From assembly GCF_014645015.1 (NCBI RefSeq), contig NZ_BMLC01000002.1, positions 1 through 64,000 of the forward strand: a DNA stretch of 64,000 bases, given 5' to 3'. The position numbers and the translations under genes were made by a program. This stretch comes from Salinibacterium xinjiangense (lineage in GTDB: Bacteria; Actinomycetota; Actinomycetes; Actinomycetales; Microbacteriaceae). Below, one piece after another: positions 23,914 through 31,762 of the stretch; positions within the stretch are counted from its first letter, which is position 1; each line of letters starts with the position of its first letter. The notes below the pieces were generated by a model that saw only the letters and a program-made list of their open reading frames with translations, was not told the origin of the DNA and ran no database searches.

Positions 23914-24810
23914 ATGCCACTAGTTCCCCTCCCCGAGCTTCTCAGCCACGCCGGAGCCAATAAGTACGCCGTCGGGTATTTCGAGTCCTGGGATGTCTAC
24001 AGCCTCCAGGCGACCGTCGCGGCTGCGGAAGCCAGCAACTCGCCGGTGATTATCGGCATCGGTGGCCTCTCGTGCAGCCATGAATGGTTGCAGTCCGGAG
24101 GCATTGAGATTTATGGCGCCATCGCCGCCTCTCTCGCCGCCCGGTCTTCCGTGCCCATCTCCACACTCTTCAACGAAGCAGACAGCTTTCGCGAGGCGGC
24201 GGGTGGCCTCGGCGCCGGGTTCAACTCGGTCATGATGCACACGCAGGGGTGGGACCAGGACAAACTGCTTGCGGACACTGCCTCCCTCGTGGCGGCATCG
24301 CACGCCGTCAACGTGGCAGTCGAGGGTGAAATCGGCGCACTGGCTGAGATCAAGGATGGCGTCCTCGACGCTGCCGGCGCCTCATACACGTCCCCCGAAG
24401 CGGCAGAGCTGTTCGTGCGTGAGACCGGCGTCGACTGTCTGGCCGTTGCCGTAGGCAACGTGCATTTCGTCACGGGCAGCCATGTTCCCACTGTGCAGGT
24501 CGATCTCATCAAGCAGATCGGCGAGGCTGTGAACGTGCCACTGGTGTTGCACGGCGGCTCGGGAACTCCCGACGACCAGACCCAGCGCGCCGTTCAGGCT
24601 GGCATCACCAAGATCAACGTCGGCACCAAGCTCAAGTTCGTCTACGGCAACGCTCTTGTCGCCGAATTGGGAAGTACGGTCGATGACCCCAACCTTGCCT
24701 TCGGTTCCCGGTTCGAGGCCGACGTGAACTCACGGGCTGGCGTGGCGCTGGCGAAAGAGATCCAGCGACTGATGGACGTTTTCGGTTCGACCGGCCAGGC
24801 AAAGCGCTGA
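23914..24810 (+). CDS. Class II aldolase homologue with altered active-site motif
   Basis: 298 aa, related to fructose/tagatose-bisphosphate aldolases: NSPVIIGIGG, EGEIGALAEIKDGV, VGNVHFVTG (His ligand), VPLVLHGGSGTPDDQ (His ligand) and ITKINVGTKLK (phosphate and Na site). The motif VPVALHLDHG that gives the catalytic Asp and one zinc ligand His in the family is VPISTLFNEA here (Leu85 to Ala89), so Asp becomes Asn87 and His becomes Glu88. The N-terminal part (GYFESWDVYSLQATV) is also unusual. It may bind metal through Glu or catalyse another reaction. Coupled to the E1 gene by a one-base overlap. Confidence 0.8.
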   Translation: MPLVPLPELLSHAGANKYAVGYFESWDVYSLQATVAAAEASNSPVIIGIGGLSCSHEWLQSGGIEIYGAIAASLAARSSVPISTLFNEADSFREAAGGLGAGFNSVMMHTQGWDQDKLLADTASLVAASHAVNVAVEGEIGALAEIKDGVLDAAGASYTSPEAAELFVRETGVDCLAVAVGNVHFVTGSHVPTVQVDLIKQIGEAVNVPLVLHGGSGTPDDQTQRAVQAGITKINVGTKLKFVYGNALVAELGSTVDDPNLAFGSRFEADVNSRAGVALAKEIQRLMDVFGSTGQAKR

Positions 24811-26876
24811 TGGCGGGCGAGCACTTCGGGTTGGATGAGAGTCTCCACCTGCTCGAAGAGATGGTTCTGATCCGCCAGTTCGAGCAGGTTGCCTACCTGC
24901 GGTATCTCCAGGGGGAAATCCCCGGCACCCTGCACCAATCCCAGGGTCAGGAAGCCGTCGCGGTCGGAGTCTGTTCTCTGCTGCGCAAAGAAGACTGGAT
25001 CACCTCTACCCATCGTCCCCACGGACACGCCCTGGCCAAGGGGCTTGACCCGTCAGCAGGCATGGCCGAGATCTACGGCCGGGCGACAGGCTGCCTCGGT
25101 GGTCGGGGTGGCTCGATGCATCTCGGTGACCCCGAGCTCGGCATCCTGCCTTCGATCGCCATCGTCGGCGGTGGCATCACCATCGCGCCCGGAATTGCGA
25201 CAGCGTTGAAGATGAAGGGCACCGATAACGTCGTGGTCTGCTTCTTCGGCGACGGGGCTGTGAACGAAGGAGCCTTCCATGAAGGCGTGAACTACGCGGC
25301 AGCTTTCAACCTGCCGGTGGTCTTCGTGTGCGAGAACAACATGTACGGCGCGTCTACTCCATTCCACGAGACGACCCGCAACATCAACGTCGCCTCAAGG
25401 GGAGCTGCGTACGGCATTCCCTCGGAACAGGTCGACGGCATGGACATCCGCGCAGTCCGCGAGTCGGCCGCGAAAGCCATCGAAACGGCCCGCAGCGGCA
25501 AGGGACCTGTGCTCCTGGAATACCTGACCTATCGTTACGTCGGTCACAGCAGGGGCGATGCCCGCGGATACCGCACAAAGGACGAAGAGGCTTACTGGCT
25601 CGCGAAAGACCCCATCGCAACCTACGGTGACTCGCTCATCAAGGACGGGATAGCAAGCGAAGAGCAGGTGAAGGAGGCCACGTCGCGAGGTAAAAAGCGC
25701 ATCTCGGTCGCCCTCAAGCACGCCCAGAATGCTCCATGGCCCGACCCGGTGACAGCGCTCGCTCCCAACATCATGTTCGGTAATCCACCCCAGGTGGTCG
25801 AAGGTGCCGGTCCTCTTGAACTCGGGCCCGAGGAGCGGACCAAGTCGATAGCCGAGGCAATCCGCGAAACCCTGGATGCCGAGCTCGCGCTCGACCCGAC
25901 TCTCATCCTGCTCGGCGAAGACGTCGGCGTGCCAGGCGGCTTCGGTGGGGCCTTCGGGGTCTACCAGGGACTTGCCGAGAAATACGGCCGCGATCGGGTG
26001 ATTGATACCCCGATCAGCGAGAAGGCCATCATCGGTGCCTCCATCGGTGCGGCGATCGGGGGGCTGCGCACAGTGCCCGACCTGCAGTACGCCGACTTCG
26101 TGTTCGAGGCGATGGATGAGTTGGTCAACGAGGCTGCGAAGCAGCGCTACATGTCCAATGGGAAGCTGACCATTCCGATGGTGTTGCGGTGCCCGGTCGG
26201 CGCGTCCCAGCGCGGCGCCCAGCACGCCCAGCACCCTGAAAGCTTCTTCATGCACGTCCCCGGAATCAAGGTGCTGTGCATCTCGGATCCGTATACCGCA
26301 AAGGGCGCCCTGACCGCGGCCATTCGCGACGACGACCCGGTGCTCGTGTTCGAGCACAAGCTGCTCTATGGCGCCAAGCGCAAGGAGGCGGGCTCGATCG
26401 ACACCAAGGCATTCGTGCCAGAGGAGAATTTCGCGCTGCCGGTCGGACAGGCGAGAGTGCGCCGATTCGGCACGGACGCGACGATCGTAGCTACGTTCAC
26501 CGAGCTTTACGCGGCGCTCGAATTGGCCGAGAAGCTGGCAGAAGAGGGAATCGAGATCGAGGTCATCGACCCGGTGTGGCTTTCGCCGTTCGACTGGACC
26601 ACCGTGACGAACAGCGTCAGGAAGACTGGTCGCCTGGTGATAGCCCACGAAGCACACCTCACAGGTGGCTGGGGTGCAGAAGTGAGTGCTCGAATTTCGG
26701 ACGAGCTCTACACTGACCTCAAGGCTCCGGTGCGCAGGGTCGCCAGTCGGGATATCCCGATGCCGTTCTCCCCGCCGCTCGAGGCAGCTGTCTTGCCTCA
26801 GAAGGAAGATATCGAGGCGGCCTTGCGGTCCGTCCTTGCCATGGATCACAGACGCGAAAAATTAGTGGAGGCGTAA
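24810..26876 (+). CDS. TPP-dependent dehydrogenase E1, alpha and beta subunits fused
   Basis: 688 aa. Residues 1-330 are an E1-alpha of the acetoin/pyruvate/branched-chain type, with the TPP motif GDG (147-149) to NN (176-177), and GHSRGDARGYRTKDE. From about residue 350 an E1-beta follows: ALDPTLILLGEDVGVPGGFGG, TPISEKAIIGASIGAA, QYADFVFEAMDELVNEAAKQRYMS and a transketolase C-terminal domain. The two are separate genes in most bacteria. The enzyme would decarboxylate a 2-oxoacid or cleave an acyloin and load the acyl group on the lipoyl protein encoded next (one-base overlap). Sequence resembles acetoin dehydrogenase more than PDH, but the substrate is inferred. Confidence 0.87.
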   Translation: MAGEHFGLDESLHLLEEMVLIRQFEQVAYLRYLQGEIPGTLHQSQGQEAVAVGVCSLLRKEDWITSTHRPHGHALAKGLDPSAGMAEIYGRATGCLGGRGGSMHLGDPELGILPSIAIVGGGITIAPGIATALKMKGTDNVVVCFFGDGAVNEGAFHEGVNYAAAFNLPVVFVCENNMYGASTPFHETTRNINVASRGAAYGIPSEQVDGMDIRAVRESAAKAIETARSGKGPVLLEYLTYRYVGHSRGDARGYRTKDEEAYWLAKDPIATYGDSLIKDGIASEEQVKEATSRGKKRISVALKHAQNAPWPDPVTALAPNIMFGNPPQVVEGAGPLELGPEERTKSIAEAIRETLDAELALDPTLILLGEDVGVPGGFGGAFGVYQGLAEKYGRDRVIDTPISEKAIIGASIGAAIGGLRTVPDLQYADFVFEAMDELVNEAAKQRYMSNGKLTIPMVLRCPVGASQRGAQHAQHPESFFMHVPGIKVLCISDPYTAKGALTAAIRDDDPVLVFEHKLLYGAKRKEAGSIDTKAFVPEENFALPVGQARVRRFGTDATIVATFTELYAALELAEKLAEEGIEIEVIDPVWLSPFDWTTVTNSVRKTGRLVIAHEAHLTGGWGAEVSARISDELYTDLKAPVRRVASRDIPMPFSPPLEAAVLPQKEDIEAALRSVLAMDHRREKLVEA

Positions 26877-27130
26877 TGGAAGCGATTATCATGCCAGCGC
26901 TCGGTCAGACCAGCGACGAGGCCTATATCCAGGAATGGTATTTCAAGGAAGGCGACACCGTCGAGATGGGCGACCCCCTTCTCAGCGTCGAGACTGATAA
27001 AGCCCAGCTTGATGTCGAGTGCGTTGCTGACGGCATACTGCTCAAGATCGTCGCGGCCGCGGAGACCAGCGTCACCGCGGGCACCGTCATCGCTTATATC
27101 GGTGACGAAGGCGAGACCGCCCCAGAATAG
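26876..27130 (+). CDS. Free-standing lipoyl-domain protein
   Basis: 84 aa consisting of one biotinyl/lipoyl domain: IMPALGQTSDEAYIQEWYFKEGD, GDPLLSVETDKAQLDV with lipoyl-Lys42, and GTVIAYIGDEG. It starts within the E1 stop (TAATG). Lipoyl domains normally form the N-terminus of E2; here it is a separate small carrier, like the H protein of glycine cleavage. It should swing between the fused E1 and the divergent E2 catalytic protein. No dihydrolipoyl dehydrogenase is in the locus, so the cell-wide E3 presumably reoxidises it. Confidence 0.88.
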   Translation: MEAIIMPALGQTSDEAYIQEWYFKEGDTVEMGDPLLSVETDKAQLDVECVADGILLKIVAAAETSVTAGTVIAYIGDEGETAPE

Positions 27131-27176
27131 CGGCGTGTACGGCAGCAACAAACGGTTTCTACAAGGAAGTAGTACT

Positions 27177-28676
27177 TTGCCTGGCACCCAAATAATTGCC
27201 ATCGACTGCGGCACGCAGTCTGTGCGTTGTCTCATCGTCGACGTCGACACTGGTGCACACAGTGTCGGCGCGACAGAGTCGATAGCGCTCAGGCCGATGG
27301 TGGGCAACCGCATCGAGGTTGACCCGGGGCTTATTGCCGCGGCAACTATCAGGGTGCTGCGATCAACGCTCGCCCTGTGCCCGACTCCCGTAAGCATCGC
27401 CATCACCAACATGCGCGAGACGGCCATCGCCTGGGATAAGAAGACCGGGGAGCCGGTACACGACGGCATCATGTGGATGTCCCAGCAGAGCCAGAATATT
27501 GTCGACCGCTGGAGCGACGCAGGCTTGTCTGAGCAGATCCGGGTCAAGACCGGCCTGTCGAACCATACTTTCTTCTTCGGATCCAAAATCGCCTGGCTTC
27601 TCGATGCGCGCCCGGACATCGGAGCAGATGCAGCAGCGGGAAGAGTGGCGGTCGGGACTGTTGACTCCTGGCTGCTCTTCGTGTTGACCGGCGGGGCCAC
27701 CCACGCCACGGATGTTTCTAACGCTTCCCGCTATCAGCTTTTGAATCTTCAGGATCTCGAGTGGGATGGCGAGTTGGCGGAGGCGCTGGGAATCCCACTC
27801 GCGGCCCTGCCGGCTATTCACCCCACCAGCAGCGACTTCGGTTTCACCGACGTCGGTATCGTGGGAGCGCGAATTCCCATCACGGGCATGATCGGCGACC
27901 AGCAGGCCTCGCTGCTGGGGCACGACTGTGTGTCTGTTGGTGACGCGAAAGCTACCTTTGGCACCTCCTGCGTAGTCGGGGTCAATCTGGGAGCCGAAGC
28001 GACGCTGGGTGAGGGTCTCGTGACCAGCGTTGCCTGGTCTCACGCGAATGAGTCAGTCGTCTACGAAATGGAGGGATCAGCCTTCCATTCCGGGTTTACC
28101 GTGACCTGGCTGGACCGCATCCTCCAGTTGCCGGCCAACTCAAACGCGCTGGTGACGCGAAGCACTGTGCCACCGGAGGGGCGTGTCGCGGTCGTGCCGT
28201 CGTTCACAGAGCTCGGCGCTCCCCGCTGGCTGAAGGGCCGGGGGGCATCAATTCATGGCCTGACAATGGACACCGATGCTCGTGACATCCTTCGGGCAGG
28301 CATCGAGAGTATGGCCTTCCAGGCTTTCGACCTCGTGTCGGCAGTTCCGAATGCGCAGCGTCATGGCCCGCTGTCAGTCGACGGTGGCGCGGCCAGCAAT
28401 GACTACATGTGCCAACTCCTGGCAGATCTGGCCAATCGCGTCATCGTACGACCGCCGAGTCGAGAGTTGACTGGATTCGGTGCGGCGCGAGCAGCCGCTG
28501 CCTTCCTCGGTATTGACATTCCGGCAAGTTCGAGAGAAGAAGGGGCGTGTGCCCAGTTCGTCCCCGCGGCGGACAGGTCGTACGCCGAAGGTGGATTTGA
28601 GCACTGGCAGAAAGTCACGCAGTCGACTTTAGAAGCCGGCTCAAGGGAGGCTCGAGTCCCCGAGTTGCTAGGCTAG
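27177..28676 (+). CDS. FGGY-family carbohydrate kinase
   Basis: 499 aa from TTG 27177, chosen because AAGGAAG lies seven bases upstream and the family's usual start (IIAIDCGTQSVRCLIVD) follows at once. Other FGGY marks: MWMSQQ, TGMIGDQQASLLGHDC, ATFGTSCVVGVN, VVPSFTELGAPRW and LSVDGGAASNDYMCQLLADL. It would phosphorylate a polyol or sugar delivered by the ABC importer downstream. It resembles glycerol/erythritol kinase-like members, but FGGY specificity cannot be read by eye. Confidence 0.87.
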   Translation: MPGTQIIAIDCGTQSVRCLIVDVDTGAHSVGATESIALRPMVGNRIEVDPGLIAAATIRVLRSTLALCPTPVSIAITNMRETAIAWDKKTGEPVHDGIMWMSQQSQNIVDRWSDAGLSEQIRVKTGLSNHTFFFGSKIAWLLDARPDIGADAAAGRVAVGTVDSWLLFVLTGGATHATDVSNASRYQLLNLQDLEWDGELAEALGIPLAALPAIHPTSSDFGFTDVGIVGARIPITGMIGDQQASLLGHDCVSVGDAKATFGTSCVVGVNLGAEATLGEGLVTSVAWSHANESVVYEMEGSAFHSGFTVTWLDRILQLPANSNALVTRSTVPPEGRVAVVPSFTELGAPRWLKGRGASIHGLTMDTDARDILRAGIESMAFQAFDLVSAVPNAQRHGPLSVDGGAASNDYMCQLLADLANRVIVRPPSRELTGFGAARAAAAFLGIDIPASSREEGACAQFVPAADRSYAEGGFEHWQKVTQSTLEAGSREARVPELLG

Positions 28677-28711
28677 GGACTCACAAATATGGGCGCATGG
28701 GGGATAGTGCA

Positions 28712-29677
28712 ATGGCTCGAATGAGGGAAGAGCGATTGGCGCACGCTGCTTTTCTCTACTACATCCAGGGGCAGTCGCAAGCCGATATCGCGGCCACCCT
28801 GGGTGTCACTCGTTCCAACGTCTCCCGAATGCTCACCGCAGCCCGCGAGCAGTACATCGTTCGTTTTGAAATCGCTTATCCATTGGACCGCGACCCTGTC
28901 CTCGAGCAAAGGCTGACTGCCAGTTTTGCCGCGGAGGGCGTGCGTGAAGTAATAGTCGTGCCCACCCGCGCATCAGGAGTGGGGCGGGCGAGCCACGGGC
29001 TGCTGAACGTCGGCCAGGCTTGTTCGGCCTGGCTCGACATCAACCTGCGAGATCAGGATCGTCTTGGGCTGTGCTGGGGCAGCACGATTGAGGCCATGGT
29101 TGAAAGCTCTCACTTCGACAGGCGCGTCGATGTGGAAGTGGTGCAGATTGCCGGTGAGCTCAGTATCGATTCGCGCTTCTCCGGCCACGATCTCGTGCGA
29201 AACCTGGCCCAAAAGCTCGGTGGGCGCTACCGCTACTTCAATGCTCCGGCGGCCATCCGCGACGAGGAGACGGCCATAGCGCTTGCGCAGACGCCGCAGG
29301 TCGCCGAAGCGCTCGCGGCTGCTCGCGGCTGTGACGTCGCTATCGTCGGGGTTGGCCAATTCGCCAGCGGCAGCTCTGACCTGTTTCTGAAGCGGGCCAA
29401 CGTGACTCCGGAAGAGACGCAGGAGGCGCTGGATCTCGGCGCAGTCGGACAGATCTGCGGCCGTTTCTACAATGACAAAGGCGATCAGATCGACCTTGCG
29501 ATAAGTCGCCGCACCCTGTCGCTCGACCTGGACGAAATCACAGCGATCCAGACCGTCGTCGTGGTGGCCAGCGGCAGCGAGAAGGCGAAAGCGGTGAGAG
29601 CTGCGATCCGGGGTGGGTTTGTGCAGGTTCTGATAGTCGATGATTCACTGGCGCAAGGCCTCGCCGGACTCCAGTGA
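28712..29677 (+). CDS. SorC-family sugar-sensing transcriptional regulator
   Basis: 321 aa from ATG 28712, which has GGGGGA seven bases upstream; ATG 28697 would add five residues. N-terminal helix-turn-helix (QSQADIAATLGVTRSNVSRMLTAAREQ, about residues 20-46, given here in two parts) and a long ligand domain: GLCWGSTIEAMVE, VEVVQIAGEL, YRYFNAPAAI and ALDLGAVGQICGRFYNDKG. SorC proteins respond to sugar phosphates; EryD of the erythritol operons belongs here. Position inside the operon and the CACAnnTGTG dyads at both promoters suggest local control. Confidence 0.87.
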   Translation: MARMREERLAHAAFLYYIQGQSQADIAATLGVTRSNVSRMLTAAREQYIVRFEIAYPLDRDPVLEQRLTASFAAEGVREVIVVPTRASGVGRASHGLLNVGQACSAWLDINLRDQDRLGLCWGSTIEAMVESSHFDRRVDVEVVQIAGELSIDSRFSGHDLVRNLAQKLGGRYRYFNAPAAIRDEETAIALAQTPQVAEALAAARGCDVAIVGVGQFASGSSDLFLKRANVTPEETQEALDLGAVGQICGRFYNDKGDQIDLAISRRTLSLDLDEITAIQTVVVVASGSEKAKAVRAAIRGGFVQVLIVDDSLAQGLAGLQ

Positions 29678-29824
29678 CGTAACGGCGAGCCAGCCGCTTC
29701 CCCTGTGTGCTCGTGCTCGCGTGCAAACGTGCCCGGTCAGTGGCGTCCATGGCTCAATCCAGTGTCCATGTCGGGGAGCTGTTACTAGAAAGTCTCATTT
29801 TGGTAGCGTCTCTTGCGGGGGAGG

Positions 29825-29852
29825 TTGACATCGGGCATCTCCGCATTACACT
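29825..29852 (+). promoter_or_regulatory. Promoter for the dehydrogenase-transporter operon
   Basis: TTGACA (29825-29830), 16-base spacer, TACACT (29847-29852). Same type as the promoter at 22115, and like it followed closely by a CACAnnTGTG dyad. Confidence 0.5.
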
Positions 29853-29871
29853 TCTCACAACGGTGATCGGG

Positions 29872-29894
29872 TGCACAAATGTGAATCCCTTCAC
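29872..29894. promoter_or_regulatory. Operator candidate CACAAATGTG plus GTGAA/TTCAC dyad
   Basis: CACAAATGTG (29874-29883) overlaps a second dyad GTGAATCCCTTCAC (29881-29894). The first shares arms CACA/TGTG and the trailing GAA with TCACATATGTGAA at 22156. It would sit at about +15 from the predicted start point, a roadblock position. Confidence 0.55.
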
Positions 29895-29930
29895 TTGGTC
29901 GACATCAGTTTGATGAAGCAAAACCACAAA

Positions 29931-29995
29931 TCGGTATCGATATTGCAGGAACTTTCTACCAATCGGGAAGTTTCGGCATATCGGTGTCGACACTG
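29931..29995. repeat. Two 15-bp palindromic boxes exactly 50 bp apart
   Basis: TCGGTATCGATATTG (29931-29945) and TCGGTGTCGACACTG (29981-29995) match at 12 of 15 bases. Both are centred on TCGA; positions 6 and 11 change together (A/T to G/C), preserving symmetry. The 50-base period is about five helical turns. Confidence 0.65.
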
Positions 29996-30105
29996 ACAAC
30001 GCTGTCGGGCCCATGCTCAGCCGCACTCAGGTCGATACCCGTTTCAGTGGGAAGCAATCCAGATCCGGCGCGAGCCGGTGGGACCGGGATGGAGTGTCAA
30101 AGCAG

Positions 30106-31128
30106 ATGCGCGCTGTGGTTTTTGAATCAGCAGGAAAAATGAGTCTCGTAGATCGGCCTGAGCCGACTGCTGGTGCCAAGGAAGTTGTCGTCGAAGTCGC
30201 GGCAGTGGGTGTGTGTGGAACCGATACGCATGTCTTTGACGGAGAGTTCGAGGGAACGGTTTTCCCCCTGGTGCCCGGGCATGAGGCAACCGGGGTGGTC
30301 GTTGCGATCGGCGAAGGCGTGAGCCATGTGGCACTGGGCGATCACGTTGCCGTGAACCCCTCAACCACCTGTGGTGAATGTGAATTCTGCCTCACCGGCA
30401 AAGCCAATCTCTGCAGATTCTGGAACGGGCTCGGCGTCGTGGCCTCTGACGGCGCATCCCAGCAGCGCTTCACGGCACCAGCAGCCAACGTCTTCAAGCT
30501 CCGGCCGGAAACTGACATCTACCACGCCGCGCTCATCGAGCCGCTGGCCTGTGCCATCCACGCCTACGACCTCCTTCCTCGCAGGATGGGTGAGCACTAC
30601 CTCGTCTACGGTTCTGGGACCATGGGCCTGTTGATGGCCCAGCTGGCTCCCCGTGCGGGAGCCGCCAGCGTGACAATCATCGACGTCAATGAGCACCGCC
30701 TCGAGACGGCAAAAGAAGTAGGCGTGACGCAGGCCTTCACCAGCGCCAATGAATCCGATCGTGAGACGTGGGATGTGGTCATAGACTGCACCGGCAACCT
30801 CCGTGCCATCGAGGATGGTCTGCCCCGTGTCAAGCCCGGCGGTACTTTCCAGCATTTTGGCGTTGCGCCGGCTGACGCGTTCGCGTCATATTCCCCGTTC
30901 AGGGTCTATCGCGATGAGATCTCCGTCGTTGGCACAATGGCGGTCCTGAATTCCTTCGGTCGGGCAGTTGAGATGTTCGAGGCGGGCGCCATCAACAGCG
31001 CCGCCATGATCAGCCATTCCTTCAGCCTCGAGGACTACGCCGAAGCGCTGGACATGTTCCGCAAGGGCACCGGCCGAAAACTGCAGATCAGACCCAACGA
31101 CTCAGGATCAAAGGTGTTCCACGGATGA
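30106..31128 (+). CDS. Zinc-dependent medium-chain alcohol/polyol dehydrogenase
   Basis: 340 aa from ATG 30106. Catalytic zinc ligands Cys37 (GVCGTD), His59 and Glu60 (PGHEATG) and four structural-zinc cysteines 89, 92, 95 and 103 are present; NAD site YGSGTMGLLMAQLA follows. Layout is that of sorbitol, threonine or polyol dehydrogenases. First gene of the operon with DUF2291 and the ABC importer, so it likely oxidises the imported polyol or an intermediate. It overlaps the next gene by four bases. A GTG at 30094 is an alternative start. Confidence 0.85.
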   Translation: MRAVVFESAGKMSLVDRPEPTAGAKEVVVEVAAVGVCGTDTHVFDGEFEGTVFPLVPGHEATGVVVAIGEGVSHVALGDHVAVNPSTTCGECEFCLTGKANLCRFWNGLGVVASDGASQQRFTAPAANVFKLRPETDIYHAALIEPLACAIHAYDLLPRRMGEHYLVYGSGTMGLLMAQLAPRAGAASVTIIDVNEHRLETAKEVGVTQAFTSANESDRETWDVVIDCTGNLRAIEDGLPRVKPGGTFQHFGVAPADAFASYSPFRVYRDEISVVGTMAVLNSFGRAVEMFEAGAINSAAMISHSFSLEDYAEALDMFRKGTGRKLQIRPNDSGSKVFHG

Positions 31129-31760
31129 AGAACATGTCACAAAAGCAGCGGCGTGGCGTCTGGGCCATCGTGCTCATCGTCGTGCTCGTTGCGATCAGTC
31201 TGTCGACCAAGGTCATCTCCGGCGCTGAACTCACAGCAAACCAGCCGGTGGAATTCAACTCCGAACAGTTCGGGGCTGAGCATTTCCCTGAAGTGTCTGC
31301 CGCGATCATCGAGACCGCGGCCCCGCTGGGTGACGTGGCCACGGCCCTGGCTGCCGACCAGGCGGGTGCCGTTGGGAAATACGGTGTTGTGGAGGGCACG
31401 TCGTTTCCGGTGTTCCCCGTGACGTTCACCGCTGTCGCCGGGCCGGCGGATGCAGCTGGCTTCGTTCCGTTCACTGTTGACGGCGTTCCCTCTGCCATCA
31501 CTGTGCGGATCCAGACCGGCCCGGCCATTGGCGGAACCGATCTGCGTGACGCCACAGGCACCATCCACTTCGCCGACTTCACTAACCAGATCGAATACCA
31601 GGATGCTGGAGTCGCCCTGAACAACGAGCTCAAGACGCAGGTGCTCGCCAAGGTGAAGGCGGCAGACCTGAATGGGAAGACGGTCACTGTGACCGGTGCC
31701 TTTCAGCTGGTCAACCCGGGGGCGTACACAATCACCCCCGTCGCGATCGAGGTGAACTAG
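31125..31760 (+). CDS. DUF2291-family membrane-anchored protein
   Basis: 211 aa. One N-terminal hydrophobic helix (WAIVLIVVLVAISLSTKVI, about 13-31) anchors an extracytoplasmic domain: GTDLRDATGTIHFADFTNQIEYQ (written here in part) and ADLNGKTVTVTGAF. DUF2291 proteins are repeatedly found beside ribose-type sugar ABC transporters; their task is unknown, perhaps assisting the binding protein. The ATGA overlap with the dehydrogenase and two-base gap to the ATPase gene put it firmly in this operon. Confidence 0.8.
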   Translation: MKNMSQKQRRGVWAIVLIVVLVAISLSTKVISGAELTANQPVEFNSEQFGAEHFPEVSAAIIETAAPLGDVATALAADQAGAVGKYGVVEGTSFPVFPVTFTAVAGPADAAGFVPFTVDGVPSAITVRIQTGPAIGGTDLRDATGTIHFADFTNQIEYQDAGVALNNELKTQVLAKVKAADLNGKTVTVTGAFQLVNPGAYTITPVAIEVN

Positions 31761-31762
31761 CG

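Larger units (their letters stand above)
29678..30105 (+). other. Regulatory interval between the catabolic and transport blocks
   Basis: 428 bases without a gene. It holds a promoter (29825-29852), a dyad cluster (29872-29894) and two 15-bp palindromic boxes 50 bases apart (29931-29995), each listed separately. If the promoter is right, the alcohol dehydrogenase mRNA has a leader of about 245 bases. No terminator for the SorC gene is evident. Confidence 0.6.

Noticed and set aside
25395-26849. 484-codon ORF opposite the E1 fusion
   Set aside because: Antisense shadow; no recognisable family.
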